Assembly: GCF_005473905.2 (NCBI RefSeq)
Contig: NZ_CP061336.1
Location: 783,501 to 847,500 of the forward strand
Length of the DNA stretch: 64,000 bases
Source: Ruminiclostridium herbifermentans
GTDB lineage: Bacteria > Bacillota > Clostridia > Acetivibrionales > DSM-1351
Direction of reading: 5' to 3'
This document shows, one piece after another, positions 8,761 through 21,800 of this stretch. The notes beneath the pieces are model-generated. The model had not been told where the DNA came from. It searched no databases and saw nothing but the letters and a program-made list of their open reading frames with translations. Numbering within the stretch: the stretch's first letter is position 1; the number at the start of each line of letters is the position of its first letter. The position numbers were made by a program, and so were the translations under genes.

Positions 8761-9258
8761 TTGAATAATATAGTGCTGATAGGTATGCCAAGTTCAGGAA
8801 AAAGCACAGTAGGAGTAATTGTTGCAAAGCACTTAGGAATGTCATTTGTAGATACTGACGTTCTTCTGCAAACACAAAATAATAGAAGATTACAGGACAT
8901 AATAAACACAGATGGAATAGATAAATTTCTAGAAATAGAGGAAAATACAGTTCTTTCACTTAACCTATGTAACACTGTAATTGCTACAGGAGGAAGTGCT
9001 GTATACAGCGAAAAAGCAATGAAACACTTAAAAGCCAATGCAATAGTAGTGTATTTAAATATAAATATGAAGACTGTTAAAAGAAGATTAAGAAATATAA
9101 AAACAAGAGGTGTAGTACTAAGTCCGGGGCAGACCTTAGAGGAGATTTATCAAAAGAGAAAGCCACTATATGAGAAATACGCAGACATTATTATTGATAG
9201 TTCTGAGAACTCAATAGATGAAACAGTAGAAGCAATTATTGAAAAATTGGATTTCTAG
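8761..9258 (+). CDS. aroK: Shikimate kinase
   Basis: A 165-residue P-loop kinase that phosphorylates shikimate in aromatic amino acid synthesis. The Walker A loop GMPSSGKST is at residues 8-16, the Asp pair of FVDTD follows at the usual distance, and the C-terminal part (QKRKPLYEKYADI) fits the lid and adenine-binding region of AroK. The GG-x motif reads GGSA rather than the common GGG. The start is TTG 8761, 8 bases after AGGAGG; an in-frame GTG at 8752 overlaps the ribosome binding site and is less likely. No other aro genes are adjacent, so a related small-molecule kinase cannot be fully excluded. Confidence 0.8.
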   Translation: MNNIVLIGMPSSGKSTVGVIVAKHLGMSFVDTDVLLQTQNNRRLQDIINTDGIDKFLEIEENTVLSLNLCNTVIATGGSAVYSEKAMKHLKANAIVVYLNINMKTVKRRLRNIKTRGVVLSPGQTLEEIYQKRKPLYEKYADIIIDSSENSIDETVEAIIEKLDF

Positions 9259-9376
9259 AAATAAAGCTATAATTATGTGACATCTAACGAAATAGTTAGT
9301 GTTTTTGATATTCTTCCTTATTTAGTGAAGTAAAATTGTATAAAAAAATTCTATAAAAAATATCTATTATCTAAAG

Positions 9377-9425
9377 GGAAGTCTGAAATCTTGTATGTGC
9401 TGGATTTCAGACTTCCTCATTTTTA
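9377..9425 (+). terminator. Terminator of aroK
   Basis: A perfect 14-bp stem (9377-9390 with 9403-9416) followed by TCATTTTT, about 120 bases after the stop codon. Confidence 0.9.
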
Positions 9426-9827
9426 ATATTCTTATAAGTAAGCAATTTAATTTTATGCAACTATTATACTTACTTGATTGTCTACTATACGTATAAATTT
9501 AACTGACAATGTTGAATTATCAACATTATGGAGATGAAATATGTATAATAATTGCTTATATACAATGATATTTAAATATTTGGAATATATAAACAATATA
9601 AAATCATAAAAGTGAAATAACTAGATATAAATTATTTTTATAACAAATAGATGTCACAAAAAGAACAAAATAACAAAAATATACATAATTTATAATTTTT
9701 CTTAAAATAATCATAAAATCTCCGAAATAAACAGTTAAAAACCACACACAATTTAACATAATTATTTGAAAGTTTGTGATAAAATTGCAAGCAAATATTT
9801 ATCTTATTAAATGCGGAGGTAAAAATT
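9426..9827. other. AT-rich leader region of the RTX gene
   Basis: About 400 very AT-rich bases before the giant RTX gene. A perfect 8-4-8 palindrome (AATGTTGA 9508-9515 with TCAACATT 9520-9527) has the look of an operator but sits 300 bases upstream. No clear promoter could be fixed; the ribosome binding site GCGGAGG precedes the start by 8 bases. Confidence 0.4.
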
Positions 9828-12800
9828 ATGGGCTATTTTAAAGGTACAGACAAGAATAACTCGCTTTATGGTACTACCGGTGATGATATCTTTGAGGGGC
9901 TAGGAGGGAATGATTATTTATCGGGAGGGTTAGGTAATGATACGTACATATTTAATCGAGGAGATGGGCAGGATACGATTAGTGACGTAGATAAGACAGA
10001 TGGGAACATTGACACCATTGTTTTTGGTGAAAATATTGTTGGCTCTGATTTACTGTTTACAAGAGTAGGTAATAATTTAAAAATAATTATTGATGGTACC
10101 GAAGATTCTATAACGATATTGAACTATTATAGCAATAGTTGGTGTGCAATCGAGCAGATACGATTCGCAGATGGAACTATTTGGAATAAGGAAACTATTG
10201 ACTCACAACCAATGTATATATCTGGTGAAGGTACAATTAATGGAACTGACATAGATGAAATAATTTATGGTTCAAAGGGCAAAGATATAATTAATTCAAA
10301 TGGCGGAAATGACATTATCGATGGTAAAGGTGGCGGAGACTATATAAACGGAGGCACTGGCAATGATGTTTATATATTTAATCTTGGATATGGCGTTATG
10401 ACAATCGAAGATTATGATGAGACCATTGGTAATATAGATACAATAAAGTTTGGAAAAGGAATAAGTCCAGATAATATTGTTTTCAATAAAGTTGGGTTTG
10501 ACTTAGAGATAACAATTCCAGGGACAACAGATAAAGTAATTGTTAAAAATTATTATAAAAACGATTTTTATAAAATTGAGCAAATTATTTTTTCTGATAA
10601 TGGTGTTATTTGGGACAAGTCACTTATTGATGCACAGCCAGTTTATATAAATGGTAGTGGTGAGTTATATGGAACTGCAGGCGTAGATATTATTACTGGT
10701 GAAAATGGAGACGATAGGCTATTTGGTTATGAAGGAAATGACACACTTAATGGAGCAGGAGGAAATGATTACTTAAGTGGTGGTTCTGGAAGTGATACAT
10801 ATATATTTAATCTGGGTTCGGGAACAGATACTATCGAGGATTATGATGAAAATTTGTCTGATATAGATACAATTCAATTTGGTGAAAATATATTCTCAGA
10901 TAATATTGTTTTTAATAAAGTTAATAATAATTTAGAGATTACTATAAATGGAAGTGACGATAAGTTAATTATCAAGGATTACTATTTATCTGATAACTAT
11001 AAAATAGAACAGATTAAATTTAATGATGGAACTATATGGAATAAAGAAGATATTGATGCTCGCCCAGTTTATATATTTGGTAGTGGAGTTCTTGAGGGAA
11101 CTAAGGGAACAGATATATTTACAGGTTCTGCTGGTGCTGATAATATGAAGGGCTATGATGGCAATGATGTATTTGACGGCAAAGGCGGCAACGACTATAT
11201 AGTAGGAGGAGCCGGAAATGATATATATATATTTAATAGTGGTTACGGTACCCTTACTATAGATAACTTTGATGATAGTGAAAACAATATTGAAACTATT
11301 CAGTTTGGAAAAGGAATTAATCCTCAAAATATTGTGTTTGTTAGAAATGAAAATAATCTTGAAATAACAATAAAAGATAGCCCAGATAAAATTGTTATTT
11401 TAGACTATTTTAATGATATCAGTAATCAAATTGAAGTTATAAAATTTGAAGATGGAACTATATGGGACTTAGATAGAATAAAAGAACAACCTGTTGTAAC
11501 ATATGGTACCTCAGAAGATGATTTTATATATGGACATGAAGGAAATGACATTTTAATTGGATTGAGTGGAGATGACCAATTAATAGGCGGAGATGGCAAT
11601 GATACTTTAGATGGCGGAGCAGGAATAGACTTCCTAGAAGGTGGAGAAGGAAACGATACATATATATTTAAAAGAGGAAATGGTGAGGATTATGTTATTG
11701 ATTTCGATAGCATTGGTGGTTCTATCGATACAATAATATTTGCAAAGGGTTTATTGCCAGAAGACTTAATTGTACAACAAAGCTTTGACGATTTAGTAAT
11801 TCAAATCAAAGATACTGATGATAAGCTAACAATTATGAATTATTTTTTAGATGAGGCTTTCAGAATTGAGAAGTTTGCATTTGAAGATGATTCAACTTTA
11901 TTGGATTATGAAAAAATTAAAATAATTGTTAGCGAAGGTGATGGAAACATCATTGGCATATTCAAGGGAACTGATGATGATGATATTTTCTATGGCACTG
12001 ATAGAGACGATATTTTTGATGGCGGTAAAGGTACTGACTATTTCAGTGGTGGCAAAGGAAATGATACATATATTTTTAACCCTGGTACAGGAACGAAGAT
12101 TATCGAAGATAATGATGGTACAGAGGGGTATATAGATACAATCGAATTTGGAGAAGGAATATCACCCGATAGTTTAATATTTATTCATAAGGGTAAAGAC
12201 TTGGAGATAAGCATTAAAGATTCAGATGATAAAGTAATTATCAAAAATTATTTTGATGCAAATCTTGATGTAAATGACCTTACCAGAATAGAAAGATTTG
12301 TATTTGCGGATGATGTTATTTGGGGACAGAATGAAATACAAGAGAAAGTTATATATACAATAGGTACAGATGAGGATGATATTTTAATAGGTACAAACAA
12401 GAATGATATATTAGACGGAAAACTAGGAAATGATAAGCTAATTGGCGGCAAAGGAAATGACACATATATCATTAACCTTGGTACAGGCACAAAGACAATA
12501 AACGATACAGATGATACAGAAGGCAATGTAGATACAATTAAGTTTGGAGAAGGAATTTTTCCTGAGGATATTATTTTCTCGAAAAAAGATAAGAACCTAG
12601 AAATTGTAATAAAGAATTCCGAAGATAAGGTTATTATAGAAAATTACTTTATAGCAGATTATGATGTAAATCCAAACAATAAAATAGAAGTAATCGAATT
12701 TTCAAATGGAAATATATGGAATGAAGAGTATATTTTAAGTCAAAAAATATACTTGCTTGGTACAAATGGAGACGATACTCTTTATGGTACAGATAAGGAT

Positions 12801-15800
12801 GATTTATTTAATGGTGGTAGAGGCAATGATTATATAAGTGGCGGTAAAGGAAATGACACTTATATTTTCAATCTTGGCACAGGTACTAAAACCATTGAAG
12901 ATAATGACGATACAGAAGGAAATATTGATACAATAAAATTTGGAGAAGGAATATCACCTGATAGTTTAATATTTATTAATAAGGGTAAGGACTTAGAGAT
13001 AAGCATTAAAGATTCAGATGATAAAGTAATTATCAAAAACTATTTTGATACAAATCTTGATGTAAATGACCTTAACAGAATAGAAAGATTTATATTTGCT
13101 AATGATACTGTTTTAGGACAGGACGAAATAGAAGAGAAAGTTATATATACAATAGGTACAGATGAGGATGATACTTTAATAGGTACAAACAAGGATGATA
13201 TATTAGACGGAAAACTAGGAAATGATAAGCTAATTGGCGGAAAAGGAAATGATACATATATCATCAATCTTGGTACAGGTACAAAGACAATAAACGATAC
13301 AGATGATACAGAAGGCAATGTAGATACAATTAAGTTTGGAGAAGGAATTCTGCCTGAGGATATTATTTTCTCGAAAAAAGATAAGAACCTAGAAATTGTA
13401 ATAAAGAATTCAGAAGATAAGGTTATTATAGAAAATTACTTTATAGCAGATTATGATGTAAATCCAAACAATAAAATAGAAGTAATTGAATTTTCAAATG
13501 GAGATATATGGAATGAGGAGTATATTTTAAGCCAAAAGATATACTTGCTTGGTACAAATGGAGACGATACTCTTTATGGTACAGATAAGGATGATTTATT
13601 TAATGGTGGTAGAGGCAATGATTATATAATTGGCGGAAAAGGAAATGACACATATATCATCAACCTTGGTACAGGTACAAAGACAATAAATGATACAGAT
13701 GATACAGAAGGAAATATAGATACAATTAAGTTTGGAGAAGGAATTCTGCCTGAGGATATTATATTCTCGAAAAAGGATAAGAATCTAGAAATTGTAATAA
13801 AGGATTCCGAAGATAAGGTTATTATAGAAAACTACTTTATAGCAGATTATGATGTAAATCCAAACAATAAAATAGAAGTAATTGAATTCTCAAATGGAGA
13901 TATTTGGAAAGAAGAGGAAATTTTAAGCCAAAAGATATACTTGCTTGGTACAAATGGAGACGATACTCTTTATGGTACAGATAAGGATGATTTGTTTAAT
14001 GGCCGTAAAGGTAATGATTATATAAGTGGCGGAAGAGGAAATGACACTTACATTTTCAATCTTGGCACAGGAACTACGACCATTGAAGATAATGACGATA
14101 CAGAAGGAAACATTGATACAATAAAATTCGGAGAAGGAATATCACCTGATAGTTTAATATTTATTAATAAGGGTAAAGACTTGGAGATAAGCATTAAAGA
14201 TTCAGATGATAAAGTAATTATCAAAAATTATTTTGATGCAAACCTTGATGTAAATGCCCTTAACAGAATAGAAAGATTTGTATTTGCTGATGAAGTTGTT
14301 TTGGGACAGGACGAAATAGAAGAGAAAGTTATATATACAATAGGTACAGATGAGGATGATATTTTAACAGGTACAAACAAGGATGATATATTAGATGGAA
14401 AACTAGGAAATGATAAGCTAATTGGCGGTAAAGGAAATGATACATATATCATCAACCTTGGTACAGGCACTAAGACAATAAATGATACAGATGATACAGA
14501 AGGAAATATAGATACAATTAAGTTTGGAGAAGGAATTCTGCCTGAGGATATTATATTCTCGAAAAAGGATAAGAATCTAGAAATTGTAATAAAGGATTCC
14601 GAAGATAAGGTTATTATAGAAAATTACTTTATAGTAGATTATGACGTAAATCCAAACAATAAAATAGAAGTAATTGAATTTTCAAATGGAGATATATGGA
14701 ATGAGGAGGAAATTTTAAGCCAAAAGATATACTTGCTTGGTACAAATGGAGACGATACTCTTTACGGTACGGATAAGGATGATTTATTTAATGGCGGTAA
14801 AGGTAATGATTATATAAGTGGCGGTAAAGGAAATGACACTTACATTTTCAACCTTGGCACAGGCACTAAGACCATTGAAGATAATGACGATACAGAAGGA
14901 AACATTGATACAATAAAATTTGGAGAAGGAATTACTTCAAAAGATATTCTTCTTTCACGTAAGGCTAATGATTTGGAGGTAATTGTAAATAATTCGGATG
15001 ATAGAATAGTAATTAAAAATTACTTCTCAAATGATTATGAAAGAAATGCTAGTAATTCAATTGAAAGGTTTGAGTTCAGTGGCGAAGATGGATGGGACAA
15101 GCAGAAAATCGAAGCTCAAACAATTTATATAATTGGTACTAGTGGTAATGATGTATTACAAGGTACAGATTCAAGTGATATTTTTAATGGTCTATTAGGA
15201 AACGATAAATACATTGGCGGCAAAGGAAATGATACGTATATATTTAATTTAGGCTTTGGTTCAAAGACTATTGAAGATATTGATGATACAGATGGAAATG
15301 TAGATACAATTAAGTTTGGTGAAGGAATACTTCCAGAAAATATTACTATTGTTCGTTCTGGCAATGATATGGAAGTCAATATAAAAGGCTCAAATGACAA
15401 GTTAACTATTAAGAATTTCTTTGAAGATGAAATTGAAGCAAGTATTACGAATAAAATTGAAAAATTTGAATTTTCAAATGGAGTTACATGGAATGAGTCT
15501 GATATCTTAGGACAATCCATTAATATTACAGGCAGCGATTTTATAAATGGTACGGTGTACAATGATATTATAATTGGTTCAAATAATATCGACGATGTTT
15601 ACGGTTATGCAGGAAACGATATAATTTCAACTTTTGATGGGCAGGATACAATTTATGCAGATGATGGCGACGATATTTTAGATGGAGGAGCTGGTGGGGA
15701 CAACTTGTTTGGCCTTGAAGGAAATGATACTTACATATTTAAAAAAGGATATGGAAAGGATTTTATCTATGAGTCAGATGCATCTGGAAATAGTTTTGAT

Positions 15801-18800
15801 ATCATAGAGTTAGGAGATGGAATTACTATTGATAACATAAAAATTGAAAGAGTTAATGACAATCTGCAATTATCTATTGCAAATACTGATGATGTATTAA
15901 CAGTAATTGACTACTTTAGTGATGATAGCTATAAAATAGAAGAAATTCGATTTGGAGATGGTACAGTGTTAAATCAACAAGACATTGCTGAACTGACTGG
16001 TAGTGAACAAATATTATTAAAAGCTTCTTTAGCTGCTACAGTAAAAACAGGGAATGATGGAAATGATACACTTACTGGAACTAGCGGTGATGATATATTA
16101 GATGGTGGAAAGGGAAATGATTCTCTTTATGGTGGAAGAGGAAATGATACCTATATTTTTGATGTAGGCTATGGAAAAGACAAAATATCAGATGTTGATA
16201 CAACTGTAGGTAATGTTGATGTTGTTAAGCTAGGAGAAGGAATAACAGAAGATAACATTAAATTATCTCAAGTTGGTAACGATTTAATAATCAAGATAAA
16301 TGGTAATGATTCAGATGAACTGAAGGTTATTAACTATTTCTTAGATGATCGTTATAAAATTGAAAGAATAGAATTTGCTAATGGAGCTGTTTGGAATACA
16401 GGAAGAATAGTTCAGCAAATGGCATACACTGGAGATACAGAACAGACTGATTATATTGGTGAAAAATCATATATAATTGGAACACCTGGAGATGAAACAC
16501 TAATACCTCCTTTTCAAGATGCGGACAATTATATTGATCCTCTCCAAGGCAATGATAAAATGTATGGTGGAAAAGGTAATGATACATATATATTTGGACC
16601 GGGTTATGGGAATGATTTCATTGAGGATTATGATCCAACACCAGACAATATTGATACAATAAGATTTATTAATGGATTAGCTAGACAAGATTTAGAATTT
16701 AGTAGGTCTAACGAGGATCTCATTATTAAATTAAAAAATTCTAAAGATACACTAACAATATCTAAATACTTTAATTCTAGTGATGCCTATAAAATTGAAG
16801 AACTTGTATTTGGAGATGGAACAGTTGTAGAAGGAGTAAATCAATTTAGAAAAGAATTAGAAGATGAGTTTGCAAAGGCTCTAGCAGTTAGAGTTATATC
16901 TGATCCTGTTATTTTAGATTTGGACGGAAATGGTATAGAAATAAGTACATTAGAGAATGGTGTTAATTTCGACTTAGATAACAATGGTTTTGCAGAGAAA
17001 ATTCAATGGGTAAATAATAAGGACGGAATATTGTGCAGAGATTTAGACGGTAATGGCAAAATTGACAACGGCTCTGAAGTTTTTGGTGACCAAGTGCTTA
17101 TGACAACTGGTGCTACTTCAAGAAACGGATATGAAGCATTAACAGATTTGGATTGGAATAAAGATTTTATACTAGATAGTAATGATAAGGCTTTTGATTC
17201 ATTAAGAGTATGGATTGATGAGAACTCTAATGGTATTACAGATGAAGGAGAGTTAAAGAAATTATCAGATTTAGGTATTGAAGCATTAAAGCTTAACACT
17301 ACTATTGTTGATGATAGTACACCTAGAGTTATTAAGCAGATAATTGGATATTATGAAGATAAAGACGGCAATAAATACGATATGTCTCAATTCTTCTTTA
17401 ATGTAGATTTATCTGATACTATAGATACTCAAGAGTTACCGGGAGTAGATGATAAGTTATCACAAATACTTCGCTCTCTGCCAGAAATAAAAAGCATTGG
17501 TAATGTATATGGCTTAAGAAAAAGTATGGCTACAAATGAGAGACTTAGAAACTTGGTAATCGAATTTACTGAAAATAAGCAGGCAAATAAATCGGAGCTA
17601 TTAGATGAAATTATATACGCTTGGACAGGTACAAGTAATATTGCAAGGGATTTTTCAAGAGGTCACATGGATGCTAGGGATTTGGCAGTTGTAGAAAAGT
17701 TTGTTGGACGCAAATTTGTTGGAAGCTGGGGAACACAAGTTGCACAAGAAGAGGCCGGAGACCATCTCAGAGTATGCTATGAAATAATAAAGGATTATGT
17801 ATTTAAATGCTTAACTGCTCAAAGCTATTTAAGAGAATATGTGACTTCTGTAGATTGCAAGTTTAATGAAGTAACAATGCAGATGGAGTTTGACTTTAGT
17901 GCATTAAAAGAAAAGTGTATTGAAAAAATAAATGATTCAGACTTTGGATTCATACTTAATGATTTGTTGGAATGTTATTCTAAGGATCCCGTTGCATATA
18001 GTGGATTAAAGAATATGATTGAAGAATTAAGACCTTATAATGAGCAGACATATGTGATAGCTACCGCTAACATGGTATATGGGCGTGCAGCCGATGAAAT
18101 TGATAAAAGTTTATATTGGGGACCTCCATATGGTTCAGAAGCATTACGTGGAACAAATGGTGTTGATTACATATATGGTGGTAAGGGAACTGATCAGCTT
18201 TATGGTTTTGCTGGAAATGACTATCTTGACGGTGAAGATGGAAATGATACTTTATATGGTGGAGATGGCGCCGATATTCTTTTGGGAGGCGCAGGTAACG
18301 ATACTTTATATGGTGAAAACGGAGATGATATTTTACAGGGTGGAGCTGGAGATGATATTCTATCAGGTGATGCAGGCAATGATATACTAGATGGGGGTGC
18401 AGGAAACGATACCTTGACAGGTGGTGCTGGAAGCGATACCTATATTTTCGGTATAGGCTCAGGCAAAGATACTGTTAATAACTTTGATCAAAATGTGTCT
18501 TCAGTTGATATTATCAAGCTAGGCAGTGGCATTACAGAAAATATGCTTAAAATAAGAAGAGCAATGAATGATTTGGAAATATCAATCATTGGCACTACTG
18601 ATTCTATTACAATTAAAAATTATTATATCAATGATAACTATAAGGTTGATAAAATATTGTTTGAGGATGGAAGCTTCTTAGATAATGATGAACTAAGAGA
18701 ACTACCACTTATCGGTACAGATACAGATGATGATATTACAGCTAGTGATTATAAAGAAACTATATATGGACTTGGTGGTAACGATAAAATAAAAGCGCTT

Positions 18801-21800
18801 TCAGGGGATGATATTGTATATGGTGGAGATGGTAATGACACTATAGAGGGTGGAAATGGTAATGATTATCTATATGGTGAAAAAGGAAATGATACAATAT
18901 ATGGTGGAAATGGCGATGACTATATAGAAGGAAATGAAGGTGATGATACTCTTTATGGTGGATATGGTAATGATATCTATATATATACTTTGGGCTCAGG
19001 CAATGATACTATTATCGAAGATGATTTAACCGTCGGCAATATTGATACATTGAAATTTGGAGATGGTATAAGTAAAGATGATGTAGAATATCGCAGGGAA
19101 AACAGAAATCTTATAATTACAATAAAAGATACAAATGAGAAGATAACAATAAAAAATTATTATTTACAGCAGGGCAAAATTGAAAGAATTGAATTTGCTG
19201 ACGGAACGGTTGAAGATAATGATAAATTAAGTAAGCTTGTTATATATGGAACAGATGCTTCAGAGACTATTACTAGTGATGATGTAAGTGAAGTAATCAA
19301 AGCACTAGCAGGTGACGATACGATCAATGCTCTTGATGGAGATGACTTTATTAACGGTGATGCAGGAAATGATGTAATAAATGCTGGTGCAGGAAATGAT
19401 ACTGTTTGGGGAGATGATGGAAACGATACTATAAGAGGAGATAGCGGAGATGATATTATCTTCGGCGGTGCTGGAAATGATAAATTATACGGCGGAGATG
19501 GTAATGATACCTTAGACGGAGGAGAAGGTAATGATTATATCGACGGCGGAATTGGCAATGATACGTATATATTTAGATTGGGATTTGGAGAGGATACAAT
19601 AGAGGATACGGGTAATGCTACTGGAAGTATCGATACAATAAAGTTTGAGGAAGGCATAAATCTCGAGAACGTATCTCTGAGAAGAGTAAATAGAGATTTG
19701 GAGATAACAGTTAATAACACTTCTGACAAACTAACAATTAAAAACCAATTTACTCCAGAAAACAAAATAGAAGTAATACAATTTGGTAATGGAGAGATTT
19801 TAGGAAACGATATATTGGATAAATTGGTTATATACGGTACAAATGATGGCGATATCATTACATCAGATGATATGAATGAAGTAATAGATGGCCTTGCTGG
19901 AGATGACAAAATAAAGGCAATGGGTGGCGATGATTTAATCTACGGTCGTGAAGGCAATGATTCTATATATGGAGGAGAAGGCAATGATACCATATATGGT
20001 GATGCTGGAAACGATACAATAGAAGGCCAGGAAGGTAATGATATAATAGATGGCGGTTCAGGCGATGACAATATAAAAGGCGGCAGCGGAGATGATATTA
20101 TTTTTGGAGGTGCTGGAAACGATACAATAGAAGGCCAGGAAGGTAATGATATAATAGATGGCGGTTCAGGCGATGACATTTTAAATGGTGGATTAGGCAA
20201 TGATACCTATATATTTGGAATTGGCTCTGGAGTAGATACAATTATAGATTATGATACTAATATCGGTAACATTGACACAATTAAGCTTGGCGAGGGAATT
20301 GATGAGAATAATTTGAAATATAGAAGAGATTTCAATAATAATTTGGAAATATACATAGATGGAACCTCAGATAAATTAATTGTATCGAATTATTACCTCA
20401 ATGATAGTTACAAAATTGAAACAATATTGTTTAGTGATGGACATACCATAAGTAGTAGTAAATTTGACAATTTACCTATTATTGGAGATGAGAATGATAA
20501 TATAATCAAAGCTGCTGATAAATCAGATTATATATATGGTATGGGTGGAAATGACAAAATATATGCTTATGATGGAAATGATTATATTGAAGGCGGCGCT
20601 GGGAACGATACAATTGAAGGTGGAGCTGGTAATGACGCCATTTATGGACAGGAAGGCAATGACACAATTTATGGGAATGAAGGTAATGATTTAATAAACG
20701 GTGGTCTAGGAGACGACATATTATACGGTGGATTAGGAAATGATACTTATATCTTTGGACGTGGTTACGGACATGATGTAATATCAGATACCGATGAGAC
20801 AGAAGGCAATGAAGACACAGTTGTTTTAACAGGAGGAATTTTAAAAGAAGATATAGCAATTCGAAGAATAATGAATGATCTTGAAATAGTGATTAAAGAT
20901 ACTGGAGATACGTTGACTATAGCTGATTACTACACTGACAGAAGCCAGATGATTGAAAACATTATACTTTCTGACGGAACGTCTTTAGATAATGATATGC
21001 TACAAAAACTAGACATCTATGGAACCAGTAAGGATGATGTAATAACTACATCTGATAATGGCGAAGTAATAAGGGCTCTAGAAGGCAATGATGATATCAA
21101 GGCACTTGGCGGAGATGACATAGTATATGCAGGTGCGGGAGATGACAAAGTTCTTGGTGGTAATGGTAATGATACATTATTCGGTGAGGAAGGAAATGAT
21201 AACTTACAAGGTGGTAATGGCGACGATATCTTGATTGGTGGTACTGGTAATGATACTTTAGATGGTAACTTAGGTAATGATACCTATGTATTTGGACCAG
21301 GCTTTGGACATGATATAATAAACGGTACTGTTACAAGTGATCAAGAGGTTAATATTATTAAATTCTTAGAAGGTATAACAACAGATAACTTGGTTGTTAG
21401 AAGAGTAATTAATGATTTAGTTATAACCATTAAGGACACCGATGATATATTAACAGTAAAAGACCAATTTGCGGGATATAGTAAAATTACTAGAATTGAA
21501 TTATTCGATGGTACTATTATAGATTCTGAATTCATCAAAAACTTGCCTATATATGGAACAGATGCAAATAATGTGCTTGATGGTACATCTGTAAATGATA
21601 TTATATACGGTCTTGGCGGCAATGATACAATAAACGGTAATGCTGGTGATGACATACTTTATGGAGGAGATGGCTCAGATACTCTCAATGGCGGCATTGG
21701 AAATGATATCTTATATGGTGATGCAGGCAATGATAGTCTCAATGGAGGTGCTGGTAATGACCTTCTAGTTGGAGGTACAGGAGATGATACATATTTCTTT

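Noticed and set aside
12361..15130. Regularly spaced repeats that could look like a CRISPR array
   Set aside because: Units are 396 bases long, in frame, and encode RTX modules.
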